Below are positions 1 to 8,994 of a stretch of 35,255 bases of DNA, piece after piece (positions within the stretch are counted from its first letter, which is position 1; every line of letters starts with the position of its first letter). The stretch comes from an uncultured Lentisphaeria bacterium (lineage in GTDB: Bacteria > Verrucomicrobiota > Lentisphaeria > Victivallales > Victivallaceae). The DNA lies in assembly GCA_903863035.1 (NCBI GenBank), contig CAIPAT010000205.1, positions 1-35,255 of the forward strand. The letters run 5' to 3'. Position numbers and translations under genes: made by a program. Under the pieces are notes generated by a model that worked only from the letters and a program-made list of their open reading frames with translations, ran no database searches and was not told the origin of the DNA.

Positions 1-37
1 TATATAAATTATAATTAATAATATCTTTATAAGACCA

Positions 38-66
38 TTGACAATATCATCTTGTTGCTGTATAAT
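38..66 (+). promoter_or_regulatory. Consensus sigma-70-type promoter
   Basis: A perfect TTGACA (38-43) is separated by exactly 17 bases from a perfect TATAAT (61-66). Transcription would start near position 73, leaving a leader of about 39 bases before the ATG at 112. It is the best promoter match in the window and probably drives the glycan locus at least through the pseudopilin gene. Confidence 0.75.
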
Positions 67-111
67 TTTTAATATGAAGCACGTTAAATGTCACAGCAAA
101 CAATATAATCA

Positions 112-2880
112 ATGGAATTGAATATGTTTTTTGAAAATAAAATACCCTCCCCGCCTGATCGCGAGGGCTGGGGATTTGTAAGCGACTTGCGTAAACCGTC
201 AGATTTCCATCTTCACTGGTCTCCACCATTTTCATCAGCCGCCGGCAGTCTTGATTTAAGTAAAGGGGTGGCGCCGTGCTTTAAATTTCCCGATCCCTCC
301 GGGGTTCTGGAAACCGCCAATGCTGATTTAGTGAACTTCCTCAAGGCGGGTAATATTTATTGTTGCGACGGCATCCCGATAACCTGCAGCCATACCGATG
401 TGCAGGAAACGGAAAGTTTCCGGCTGGAAGTTGCAAAAAAAGGAATAACTATTCTGTCCGGCGACGCTGAAGGAATCCGCCGCGGGATTTATTGTCTGGA
501 GGAAATGCTGCTGGGGGTGAAAACGCCTGCCTTGCCGCTTGGCGTTACCGAGCATAAATCATGGCTGCGCAACCGGATTTCACGTTGTTTTTTCGGTCCG
601 ATCAAACGGCCTCCGTTCAACCGTGATGAACTTATGGATGAGATAGACTACTATCCGGATGAATATTTGAACCGTCTGGCACACGAGGGCGTGAACGGTC
701 TCTGGCTGACAATTGTTTTCCGCGACTTGTGCAAAACTTCAATTACCGGCCTGAAACCGGATGCGGAAAAGCGACTTGAAAAATTGCGTAGAACAGTAGC
801 CAAGTGTCTGCGCTACGGCATTAAAACGTGGGCTTTTTGTATTGAACCGGCCGGCTTGCTGCCTGCTGATCCGCTACTGGAAAAATATCCGGAATTACAG
901 GGTCCATGGGGTTGGGATAAATATTGTTTCTGCCCAAGTTCAGATACAGCAACGCAGTATTTGTATGAATCAACCAACTGGTTATTTAAGCAAGTTCCCG
1001 GGCTGGGCGGCATCCTGAATATCAGCCACGGCGAACGGGAAACCACCTGCTTGAGCCGGGTCAGCGCGACAGACAATAACGCTGCGCCCTGCCCGCGCTG
1101 CGGCACATTGCCGCATTGGCAGATACTGCACCGGAGCTTGAGCGCAATGCAGCAGGGCATGCGCGATGCCTCGCCTTCGGCGGAATTGATCAGCTGGCTC
1201 TATATGCCTCAGTCTGCTCCGCTGGCGGACTGGGTTTATGAACTGCCGCGCCATACTCCCGAAGGGGTTATTCTGCAATTCAATTTTGAATCCGGTGGCT
1301 GTAAGAATCAATTGGGACATCCGCGCTGCGGCGGGGACTACTGGCTGTCATACGTTGGGCCCAGCGATCATTTCGGGCGCATTGCTGCCGGTGCTGTCGG
1401 CAGCGGCGCTGAACTAGGCGCAAAAATTCAAGTGGGGTGTTCACATGAAGTTGCCTCTGTTCCATTTGTTCCCGTGCCCGGGCTGCTCTACCGCAAATAC
1501 AAGAAAATGCGGCGGCTGGGTGTGTCCAATGTGATGCAATGCTGGTATTTCGGCAACTACCCTGGAATAATGAACCGGGCGGCCGGAATGCTGGCCGGCG
1601 AAAATTTTGAAACCTCGGAAGAGGATTTTCTGCTGCAGCTGGCCAGGCCGGAGTGGGGCGCGGCAGCAGTGGCTGTGGTTAAGGCATGGCAGTATTTTGC
1701 CGAAGGATATAGCCATTATCCGCTTTCAAATCAATTTCAATATTATGGTCCAATGCACGCCGGCCCGGTATGGCCTTTATACTTGAAACCGGCATTGAAG
1801 CCTTTAGCGCCGACTTGGAAACCGGATTTCCCGCCGAGCGGTGACACGATCGGGGAATGCCTGGAAAATCATACACTGGAAGAAGCGATGATTTTATGTC
1901 GGCAATTGTCGGAAATATGGAACCAGGGGGTTGTGCTGTTGAATTCGCTGAAACCTGAGTTTAACGGAAACCATGACCGTCTGCTTGATATCGGCTTGGC
2001 GGAGGCGCTCGGCATTCAGTTTGAAAGCGGCTATAATATCTTAAAATTCTACCATCTGCGCAAACTCCTATATGGAGCAAAGAACAGCCTGGAGACGTTC
2101 GGGGAAATGGAGAAAATCGTATATGCGGAAATGTCCCGCAGCAAACGGCTGATAACGCTCTGCGAACAGGATTCACGGCTGGGATTCCATTCAGAAGCGG
2201 AAAGTCATCTATACTATCCGTCGCGGCTGTTATGGCGCATTGAACAGTTGCGCAAACTGCTGGACACGGAATTCGTGGAAGTACGGCAACAGTTGGAATA
2301 CGGGAGAAAGCTTGAAAGTTTTGCTCCTGACAGGCAACTATACTTGATTGGTGATGGCTGGAATAAAGCCGGTAATTTCCGGTGGCAGACTTTGCGCCGG
2401 GGCGAAAAAGTGATTTTCGAATTTGAATGCAACAATATGGAAAACGCCGATTACGATATGGTTGAACTGGCTTTGCTTGACCGCGATTTAGTGGAACATC
2501 CCTGGCGGATTTCTTTCAATAGAGATCAACATTCTACCGACAACCGCCAGTCATCCATCTGCCGGGTGGAAAAAGATAATCATGTCTGGCGTACGGAAAT
2601 CATCTTGCTCACAATACCTGGCGATTGTTATTTGCAGATTGTTCGCAAGTTCGGAAAGCATGGGGCAGAACCGGAACTTGAAATTTGGCCGCCGCCGCGG
2701 GTGCACCCCAGACATCGCCTTAACCTGGAGCGCTTTAATCCGGAAAATTGCGGAAGACTGGTTTTGACATGGACAGAAGCAAGAATGGCTGATATAAAAA
2801 AACATAAGGAGGTTTTATTGAGAACCGAAAGTGAAAAGACTGGCAGGGAACGATTAACCGCGGTAAATTCAATAAAATAA
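112..2880 (+). CDS. Glycoside-hydrolase-like protein, GH20/GH67-like layout, with C-terminal beta-rich domain (paralogue 1)
   Basis: This 922-aa protein is a full-length paralogue of the protein at 8995-11907. Residues about 40-135 resemble the small alpha/beta domain that precedes the barrel in GH20 and GH67 enzymes (ESFRLEV, then a [11 protein letters not shown] helix). Residues about 150-600 look like a TIM barrel with repeated [14 protein letters not shown] and GLGGILN strands. The motif HGERETTC (Glu308, Cys313), followed by CPRC (Cys327, Cys330), is shared with the paralogue; Glu308 is a candidate catalytic acid and the cysteines may bind a metal. The last ~170 residues are beta-rich and may be CBM9-like. 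There is no signal peptide, so it is predicted cytoplasmic, unlike the secreted proteins downstream. An alternative start lies at 124. Family membership in CAZy is not assigned; a hydrolase role is inference from the fold pattern. Confidence 0.72.
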   Translation: MELNMFFENKIPSPPDREGWGFVSDLRKPSDFHLHWSPPFSSAAGSLDLSKGVAPCFKFPDPSGVLETANADLVNFLKAGNIYCCDGIPITCSHTDVQETESFRLEVAKKGITILSGDAEGIRRGIYCLEEMLLGVKTPALPLGVTEHKSWLRNRISRCFFGPIKRPPFNRDELMDEIDYYPDEYLNRLAHEGVNGLWLTIVFRDLCKTSITGLKPDAEKRLEKLRRTVAKCLRYGIKTWAFCIEPAGLLPADPLLEKYPELQGPWGWDKYCFCPSSDTATQYLYESTNWLFKQVPGLGGILNISHGERETTCLSRVSATDNNAAPCPRCGTLPHWQILHRSLSAMQQGMRDASPSAELISWLYMPQSAPLADWVYELPRHTPEGVILQFNFESGGCKNQLGHPRCGGDYWLSYVGPSDHFGRIAAGAVGSGAELGAKIQVGCSHEVASVPFVPVPGLLYRKYKKMRRLGVSNVMQCWYFGNYPGIMNRAAGMLAGENFETSEEDFLLQLARPEWGAAAVAVVKAWQYFAEGYSHYPLSNQFQYYGPMHAGPVWPLYLKPALKPLAPTWKPDFPPSGDTIGECLENHTLEEAMILCRQLSEIWNQGVVLLNSLKPEFNGNHDRLLDIGLAEALGIQFESGYNILKFYHLRKLLYGAKNSLETFGEMEKIVYAEMSRSKRLITLCEQDSRLGFHSEAESHLYYPSRLLWRIEQLRKLLDTEFVEVRQQLEYGRKLESFAPDRQLYLIGDGWNKAGNFRWQTLRRGEKVIFEFECNNMENADYDMVELALLDRDLVEHPWRISFNRDQHSTDNRQSSICRVEKDNHVWRTEIILLTIPGDCYLQIVRKFGKHGAEPELEIWPPPRVHPRHRLNLERFNPENCGRLVLTWTEARMADIKKHKEVLLRTESEKTGRERLTAVNSIK

Positions 2881-2906
2881 AACAACTCAAAACAAGAGGT
2901 ATAATT

Positions 2907-3596
2907 ATGAAAAAAAGAGAAAATTTCACACTCATTGAACTCCTGGTAGTGATCGCTATCATCGCGATTTTGGCCTCAATGTTGCTCCCGGCGCTGAACA
3001 AAGCCAGGGAAAAAGCCAGAAGCGCGACCTGTCAGAATAATCAAAAACAGCTTGGACTGGCATTCAGCATGTACGAAAATGATTATAGGGACTATTTTCC
3101 GCATTATTTCGATGCTGGACAAGGCTATTGGAACGGACCGTTGCTTACCAATAAATATGTAAATACCAAAAGTTTTATTTGTCCGTCACTGACGATCGGA
3201 TCAGGATGCAACAAGCAGGACTATTATCCATCAGTCGCGGGTCTCAGCAATCCAGGTTATGGGTATAATACCTATGGTCCTGGCGGCGCTTATTATGTAA
3301 ATGGCCATCTCGTTGGCAGCGCTGGTGTAGCTTTATATAACAACCTCAGCCAAGTTCAAAGACCGTCCAATCTGTACATGACGATGGATATTCGGCGTTA
3401 CGACACGCAGGAGGGATATTACAGGATGATAAACTCTCATGTGGCCACTAACTCTTACGGCAATCCCGACCCGCGACACGCCGGCAGTAACCTTAATATA
3501 CTGTTTGGTGACGGGCGTGTGCTTGCAGTTATGACAGCGCCTTGGCCATACGAATATTCGCGGCTGGACGCGAAAGCTTGGTTTGGAACGAAGTAA
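2907..3596 (+). CDS. Pseudopilin-like protein (prepilin-type N-terminus, H-Xn-DG C-terminus)
   Basis: The protein has 229 aa. A six-residue leader (MKKREN) is followed by [16 protein letters not shown], the hydrophobic helix of type IV pilin and type II secretion pseudopilins. The residue before the expected prepilin-peptidase cut is Asn instead of the usual Gly. The C-terminal [16 protein letters not shown] fits the H-X9-DG processing-associated motif family except that it has ten residues between His and Asp-Gly. The middle is rich in Tyr, Gly and Asn, as expected of a surface-exposed beta domain. It starts 26 bases after the upstream hydrolase with an AGAGG ribosome binding site, so it is probably cotranscribed. 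Such proteins are very numerous in Lentisphaerae; the individual role is unknown, and substrate or surface attachment is only a guess. Confidence 0.88.
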   Translation: MKKRENFTLIELLVVIAIIAILASMLLPALNKAREKARSATCQNNQKQLGLAFSMYENDYRDYFPHYFDAGQGYWNGPLLTNKYVNTKSFICPSLTIGSGCNKQDYYPSVAGLSNPGYGYNTYGPGGAYYVNGHLVGSAGVALYNNLSQVQRPSNLYMTMDIRRYDTQEGYYRMINSHVATNSYGNPDPRHAGSNLNILFGDGRVLAVMTAPWPYEYSRLDAKAWFGTK

Positions 3597-3693
3597 AGAT
3601 ATTTATGCAATAACCGTCTATTTATAATATTAAGGAGCTGTAAATAAATAAACTTGACAAGTTTCGTGAAATATCCCGAAGTGATTTTGGGAA

Positions 3694-3737
3694 TTGCCGG
3701 CGAGGCGCATACCAGAAGGTATGTAACGAATCGGCAA
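3694..3737. other. Nested stem-loop in intergenic leader
   Basis: Outer arms TTGCCG (3694-3699) and CGGCAA (3732-3737) enclose a symmetric 8/8 internal loop and an inner stem CATACC-AGAA-GGTATG (3708-3723). A further weaker hairpin (ACAT..TCG / CGA..ATGT) lies at about 3746-3770. The 227-base gap between the pseudopilin and the 532-aa gene therefore looks structured. It has no U-run, so a simple terminator is unlikely. It could be a leader RNA structure, a processing site or a small repeat element. Confidence 0.45.
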
Positions 3738-3794
3738 ACACAAAGACATTCGTGAGAATCGCGAAGATGTAAAGGTTTTGTACGGATCCTAAAA

Positions 3795-3810
3795 CAACAT
3801 TTTAAACTAA
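3795..3810 (+). promoter_or_regulatory. Shared upstream motif CAACATYTTAAACTAA, copy 1
   Basis: This 16-base sequence, 13 bases before the start codon of the 532-aa gene, recurs with one mismatch at 8937-8952 upstream of the 970-aa hydrolase gene. It may be a shared operator or promoter element of the locus, or coincidence. No function is established. Confidence 0.3.
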
Positions 3811-3823
3811 GGTATTTGGAAAT

Positions 3824-5422
3824 ATGAGATTCAAATTTAAACGAAGATGGACCGTCGCCGGCGCGAGTCTGCTAGTCATATGTTTGGGAATGGTTTCGGT
3901 CTCCGGACAAGAAGGTTATCCGGGCCGTTCTGAAGATAAAATTGTTGTTCAAAAAGAAGGGGACAAGGTTTTTATAAGAAGCTGGTTTTCTCCGTCACAG
4001 GATGTCATGATAACCATGAACAAAGGAAACAACAGACAGATCAACTATTACACCGCAGCCCTGATTCCGGCCGCGGCTCCCACGCTGCAGACAAACTTTT
4101 CCAGCGACAAGATATTCCATTACTGTCATGATGATACCTCGCCGCTGAAAATAATATCAACTTATATTGGCGCAAATCATGGTTGCAGCGATGCGCGGGA
4201 ATTGCTGATTCCCGGACACGGACTGACGGAAAAAGATATTGGCACGGCATGGGCTGACAGCCGCGGCGAAGTGTATTATCCAATCAAAATAATCGATGAT
4301 TCTAAAATCTGGGTGCTGGGGGAAAATAAAGGCAAAAACGGAATCTGGCAGTTCAACCGTCTGATTGCAGCCGGCGACTTTTCGCGCCAGTCAGACGACA
4401 GGAAACTTAAAATAGAAAAGGTTGTTTTAGCCCAGATACATCCGGCCGCGCGGATTAAAAAACAGGAATATCTGATTGACGGAAAGACCACGCTTCCTGA
4501 CGGCAAACCGGTAATCTGCGATTATTTAGATATTGTTGAAGAATATGATATTGTTGCTCCTGATTCGCTGCTTGACACGATAAAGAAGCAACCAGGGAGA
4601 GAGCCTGATTGGCTCGCTCCTGGAATTGACGCTTTGCTGACATATAAGACAACTTATCAGTTTCAGCCGCGCGGAGCATGTTTTATCGATAATCACATTA
4701 TTCCGAACCGTGATTTCTTGACTTCTCATTTTTCCCCGGTAATGACTATGCAGCTTAATCGATTGAATAATTATCAAACGCATGAATATTATATCCCCAA
4801 AACCAAGCCGTTTGAAAATGAGGGAACAAAATATGATTTTAATTCCATTCAGGATTTTACTGTTCCCATTAAATTATCATTGAGTTTTAGTGCAGCGAAT
4901 AACAATATTGATCCGGCGGATCCTCCTGACCGCTTTATTCAGTTTCTGGGAAAAAGCGAAAATGGAAAGAAAGCAAGAAAAGCTGGTTTTGCGATTGGCA
5001 TAGCTAATGACACAGGACTGGGACGGGCTGAGGACAGGTTAAAAAATGTTGATGAAATGTTGTTTATTCAAAAAACATTCAAGACTTATCCGAAAGTGCT
5101 TGACGCTAAAGCTGGAGTGCTCAAAGCCGGAGTTGACCTGCACAGCCGGGGATACCGTCAGTATTTCAATCCCGAAGCCTTCCAGAAGCCGACTTGCGTC
5201 TACTGGCACCGGAGGGGCGATACCGTCTGGTTATATGCTGACTACCATCAGCCTGTAGTAAGAGATATAATAAAAATGCCTGATTATTTGATTGGCAAAA
5301 CGATTTCAGTAGCTGAACAATCTCCTTCAGTGACACTGTTGACGAAAGATCAGGTGACTAAAGAGGGGATTGCGGTTTCGGTTGACGGAACGCAAGGATA
5401 CTTGGTATTGAAACTAAAATAA
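3824..5422 (+). CDS. Secreted protein of unknown function in glycan locus
   Basis: This 532-aa protein begins with a clear signal peptide: basic MRFKFKRR, a hydrophobic core to about residue 25, and a probable cut near VSVSG-QE. The mature part has no motif I recognise. It is rich in Asp, Lys and aromatic residues, and short beta-strand-like segments suggest an all-beta or mixed extracellular protein. It begins a run of three secreted proteins: the next gene starts 15 bases after its stop, and the third overlaps the second by four bases. This placement suggests a partner in binding or processing an extracellular polymer. A glycan lyase or a beta-sandwich binding protein are both possible, and neither is supported by a motif. 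The start is supported by the signal peptide, with only a weak GG-containing ribosome binding site. Confidence 0.75.
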   Translation: MRFKFKRRWTVAGASLLVICLGMVSVSGQEGYPGRSEDKIVVQKEGDKVFIRSWFSPSQDVMITMNKGNNRQINYYTAALIPAAAPTLQTNFSSDKIFHYCHDDTSPLKIISTYIGANHGCSDARELLIPGHGLTEKDIGTAWADSRGEVYYPIKIIDDSKIWVLGENKGKNGIWQFNRLIAAGDFSRQSDDRKLKIEKVVLAQIHPAARIKKQEYLIDGKTTLPDGKPVICDYLDIVEEYDIVAPDSLLDTIKKQPGREPDWLAPGIDALLTYKTTYQFQPRGACFIDNHIIPNRDFLTSHFSPVMTMQLNRLNNYQTHEYYIPKTKPFENEGTKYDFNSIQDFTVPIKLSLSFSAANNNIDPADPPDRFIQFLGKSENGKKARKAGFAIGIANDTGLGRAEDRLKNVDEMLFIQKTFKTYPKVLDAKAGVLKAGVDLHSRGYRQYFNPEAFQKPTCVYWHRRGDTVWLYADYHQPVVRDIIKMPDYLIGKTISVAEQSPSVTLLTKDQVTKEGIAVSVDGTQGYLVLKLK

Positions 5423-5437
5423 AGGAAATAATTTAAC

Positions 5438-6070
5438 ATGAAAACAGTAATATTAGCGGTTGGCTTGTTGACATTGTGCGGCTTTACCAGCGCCGAGCCG
5501 CAGGACAAGGTAACACTTGTTTCAGAAAATCTCATAAAGAACCCGGACTTTTCAAAAGGCAATGACTTTCCTGACGACTGGAGCATGATGCTGACTTCGC
5601 CGGATGTATTCAATGTAAAATGGATCCATGACGCAAACAATGGCAACTATATTTATTTAGAATCACTCGGCGCTGATTATTCCGGATACATAATGCAGAA
5701 AGTAAAAGTAAAAAAAGGAGTCTGGTACCGGCTGAAAGTTTGTTTGAACCATTCGATGGGACGAGGGCTGATCTGGCTTTACGGTTATGACGGCGACAAT
5801 AAACCGCTGCTTTTTGACCATAGAAAATATCTCAGTTCATTTGTCGGCAACCCGCTTGTTCCTCATTTTGTCCGCAAAGAGCTGATGAATGGCAGCGAGG
5901 ATGCTTCATGGCGTGATGAGATATTCGATTTTCAGAACTCTGACGATAAAGGCAATATTCAACCATCTATTTTGCGAGTTGCTGTCGGAATCTATTTTAC
6001 TAATGCGAAAATAATGATCAAGAGCATCGAAATGTGGGAAATTAAAAAAATGGGAAGTAAAGAAAAATGA
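5438..6070 (+). CDS. Secreted jelly-roll carbohydrate-binding-like protein
   Basis: The 210-aa protein has a signal peptide (residues 1-19, cut near TSA-EP). It continues with ENLIKNPDFSKGNDFPDDW, the opening strand typical of CBM4/9-like galactose-binding jelly rolls (N-L-I-x-N-P-x-F, then Trp). The rest shows alternating beta strands ending in MIKSIEMWEI, which fits the last strand of that fold. It fills the single-domain length (~190 residues mature), so it probably binds sugar and does not cut it. An AAAGGA ribosome binding site precedes it. Its last codons overlap the next gene by ATGA, indicating translational coupling with the 880-aa putative glycosidase. The fold assignment is moderately sure; the ligand is unknown. 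Confidence 0.72.
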   Translation: MKTVILAVGLLTLCGFTSAEPQDKVTLVSENLIKNPDFSKGNDFPDDWSMMLTSPDVFNVKWIHDANNGNYIYLESLGADYSGYIMQKVKVKKGVWYRLKVCLNHSMGRGLIWLYGYDGDNKPLLFDHRKYLSSFVGNPLVPHFVRKELMNGSEDASWRDEIFDFQNSDDKGNIQPSILRVAVGIYFTNAKIMIKSIEMWEIKKMGSKEK

Positions 6071-8709
6071 AAAAATTTGCAGGAACTTTTTTATATATTA
6101 CAGCACTATCCATGGCAATCGCGGCATCGCCGACATTATCAGTGCTTGAATGGCAGAAGGACGAGCTCGTCCCATGGCCTGTCGAATACAATCTGACGAA
6201 AGCAGGAAACATCCACAGAAACAATGTAAGTATATCGTTAACGAAAACACAAGTAAAGCAAATCAACGAATGGCGTGTAGTTGTCGAAAACAAGGATTCA
6301 AAACCCGCCAGGTTATGCTTCCGGTTATCCATGCCCTGCGGTGATGCAGGCGGCGTGTTCTGGGACGGGTTTCAAATAAAAACAGGAGTCGTAAAAACTG
6401 TAAGTCCCAAAACCGAAAGATATATTTTCCCCGCGGTGGCTTATGTAAATGAAGGCGTAATCTCCGGCGCCGGTTATGCGCCAATGACGATTTCAAGCAG
6501 ATTCGAGCGCAGTTGCCAGGTCAATGCCGGAAAAGTAACGTTGAATTTTGACTCATACATGGCTTTGGATCAGGGACAGAAAGACGAAATATATTTCATC
6601 GATTATAAATGTAATGGTGCTTCTGATTATACCGAATTGGTTGAACAGGTATATCTGAGTTACCCGGAATGGTTCCGACCAGCAGCAGGGGCAGATCAAC
6701 GCATCTACGGAGTCGGTGGATATTTCTTTTCCTCTGAAAACAATCGGGAATATCAGATGGAAGAAGCCAGAAGATACGGATTTGACTGGGAATGGTATTA
6801 CAACTGTTATCAAAAAGCTGGAAATTTTTATCCGAAACAGGAATTATGGGAAGATGCGAAAGGATACAAATCAGAAGCCGGTTCTCTGCGTGGCAAATGC
6901 GACCGTCCCGGAACAATTAAGGACTGGAGAGATTACAACAAAACCAGAATCGACGCCGGCAATAAAAATGCCGCAATGTTTTACTACTATCTCCAGCAGT
7001 ATTGCAGTTCAGAACTGTTGAAAGGGCCGTATGCTGATGCAATCTGGCAGAACAGTGAAGGCAAAGCACCAGGGCCGGTATTCGGCTGGGCAGATGAGGG
7101 CAATGCGCAATACGCATGGCCTCTTCACTCAAAGCTGGGCAATGATATGCGGGAACAATTAGCGATGCTGTGGCGTGATTTTCCAATTGCAGGCTTTGCT
7201 CTGGATTGCGCACTTGGGCATACCAAATATTACGGGCCGCTGCTTAAAAACGAAACCGGCAAAGCGTTTGACGATCATGGCAGAATATATGCCACAGAAG
7301 GGACCGCGCTGGCTTATAACCTGGATTTTACCCGTAATCTGCCGGCAAAAGCTGATGGCAGAAAACCGGCATCCGTGATTAATGAATTCTATACCTGGCT
7401 GCCAATGTTTCACGCTGATGGCGGAATTCATGAAATGTCTCCTTTTGATCGTGCCGACTTGCTTGCGCCGCGCCGGCTGATCGCCGGGCAGAAGCCGTAT
7501 TATTTCTGGAAAGGATTCCGTGCCGCCGACACGCTCTTGAAGTGGAATGATTTGACTGTTGCTGAAACGCGCGAAGGAATCACTGGAATTATTGATTATA
7601 CCTTGTTGTCAAGTCTGAGATTCGGGATAATTCCCGCCGTATTTTATCTTACAGGATTTGCGGATATCAAAGCGCTGAATCCGGTTCTTAAAACCATGCT
7701 TAAAGCCGGTTGGAGAGCTGCCGGGAATGTATCTATTGACGGGCGCAAGGATCCGGCAGACCCGTTCGCGCTGAATGAAGATATATGGATATCAAGATAC
7801 GGCAATGCTGACGAAAGCTATATTGTATTATCGGCTCCTGATATCAAAGGAATGAGCGGCAAAGCCATAATCCATACCGGCAAGTTCGGAGCGTCCGGCG
7901 CGATTTATGCCGATATTAACGGCAAGCCGATTATTAATGAAGTCAATACGAATGAAACCGTCATCAATTTTGAACTTAAAAACCGGGAGCCCCTTATCCT
8001 TGGCAAAATAGCGGTTTTGAATCCGGCAGGAAAGAACAACATGATTGAAGCCTCATGCAGTGTTGAAATTCCGGGCAGGCCGCAAACCGCCAGGTTTCGG
8101 TTTATGCATCAACCGGTCGCCGGCACTGAAATAATCAAAGACGGGTGGCCGCGGAAAAGTAGCACAGAAAATGAAGTTATTTTTGAAAAAGCACAGTGCT
8201 TTAAGTTCATTCCTAATGACGGATTCGTAGCTGATATCGTGTTTGGCGACAACAAGAAAATCGATGCGGCGATCGCAGTGGACCCGGAGTATCGTGAAAA
8301 AAATCCTGACACGGTTAAGCATCTTGAAATATATTATGACTACTATATTTCACGCATAGCGCGACCATTGCCGCGGCTTGCGGATATGACTCCGTACTGG
8401 AACAAAAAAATACAATTACCGGTTCTGGTTCCGGACAGTAAAGAACTCAAGAATATCAAATTGGTTTTTATTCTTGGAGAAAAGGCCCAAAAAATCTTAA
8501 TGCCGGATGCAAATTATCAGGATGCAATTCTTTGTATAAAAAATGACCGACAGCTGCTGATAGGCTTTTTCCCGGGGAAGAATATTTCAGAGTACGGACT
8601 GGTCATGCAACTGCTTGAGCGGATGGATGAAAAATATCCGTTTATCGGTGGCATAAACGCCCAATGGGCCCCCAAAGCCAAATTATCGGGCAAAGTATTC
8701 AAGAAATAA
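6067..8709 (+). CDS. Secreted putative TIM-barrel glycosidase
   Basis: The 880-aa protein has a signal peptide (MKKFAGTFLY..., cut near residue 20). Residues about 35-200 look like an N-terminal beta-sandwich, and residues about 210-560 like a TIM barrel: IYGVGGYFFS, YGFDWEWYYNCY, GPYADAIW, IAGFALDCALG, SVINEFYTW and GIIPAVFYL as successive strands. Asp380 in GFALDCALG sits where clan GH-D/GH31-type enzymes keep the nucleophile, and His449-Ala-Asp451 is a possible second active-site strand. The C-terminal third is probably two beta domains. The gene starts inside the stop codon of the CBM-like gene (ATGA), so the two are made together. Glycosidase activity is inference from fold and context; no CAZy family is claimed. 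Confidence 0.68.
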   Translation: MKKFAGTFLYITALSMAIAASPTLSVLEWQKDELVPWPVEYNLTKAGNIHRNNVSISLTKTQVKQINEWRVVVENKDSKPARLCFRLSMPCGDAGGVFWDGFQIKTGVVKTVSPKTERYIFPAVAYVNEGVISGAGYAPMTISSRFERSCQVNAGKVTLNFDSYMALDQGQKDEIYFIDYKCNGASDYTELVEQVYLSYPEWFRPAAGADQRIYGVGGYFFSSENNREYQMEEARRYGFDWEWYYNCYQKAGNFYPKQELWEDAKGYKSEAGSLRGKCDRPGTIKDWRDYNKTRIDAGNKNAAMFYYYLQQYCSSELLKGPYADAIWQNSEGKAPGPVFGWADEGNAQYAWPLHSKLGNDMREQLAMLWRDFPIAGFALDCALGHTKYYGPLLKNETGKAFDDHGRIYATEGTALAYNLDFTRNLPAKADGRKPASVINEFYTWLPMFHADGGIHEMSPFDRADLLAPRRLIAGQKPYYFWKGFRAADTLLKWNDLTVAETREGITGIIDYTLLSSLRFGIIPAVFYLTGFADIKALNPVLKTMLKAGWRAAGNVSIDGRKDPADPFALNEDIWISRYGNADESYIVLSAPDIKGMSGKAIIHTGKFGASGAIYADINGKPIINEVNTNETVINFELKNREPLILGKIAVLNPAGKNNMIEASCSVEIPGRPQTARFRFMHQPVAGTEIIKDGWPRKSSTENEVIFEKAQCFKFIPNDGFVADIVFGDNKKIDAAIAVDPEYREKNPDTVKHLEIYYDYYISRIARPLPRLADMTPYWNKKIQLPVLVPDSKELKNIKLVFILGEKAQKILMPDANYQDAILCIKNDRQLLIGFFPGKNISEYGLVMQLLERMDEKYPFIGGINAQWAPKAKLSGKVFKK

Positions 8710-8936
8710 TAAAGGTTATCATAGCTGAAAAGGTGCGCAATAAATCTGATAGAAGTCTGTGCCGCAGCTTCACCTTAATGATGCTTCTGTCATCACGAAT
8801 CTGCCAGTTCAAGTTGATGATATCTGAATAAATGTCTAATTGGAGGCTAACGCTGATCTTGTTGAGGTAATTCCAGTTATTTCATCGATTAATGGTGGTT
8901 TATGGTTATTTATTGAAGAGAAGTTTAACATATCGT

Positions 8937-8952
8937 CAACATCTTAAACTAA
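8937..8952 (+). promoter_or_regulatory. Shared upstream motif CAACATYTTAAACTAA, copy 2
   Basis: This copy matches 15 of 16 bases of the one at 3795-3810 and lies 42 bases before the 970-aa hydrolase gene. The 285-base gap around it (8710-8994) holds no gene, tRNA or clear terminator. An AAGG ribosome binding site is visible at about 8983. Confidence 0.3.
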
Positions 8953-8994
8953 AAATGAAACCGTTATTTTCCTTAATATAATGAAGGTATTTTT

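Noticed and set aside
3631-3758. AAGGAG at 3632 followed by a possible short TTG-started peptide
   Set aside because: The frame is about 34 codons, crosses the nested hairpins and has no protein-like composition; the hairpin reading is preferred.
112-8709. SusC/SusD-type polysaccharide utilisation locus
   Set aside because: No TonB-dependent transporter, SusD-like lipoprotein or hybrid sensor is present; the locus is glycan-related but not of the Bacteroidetes type.
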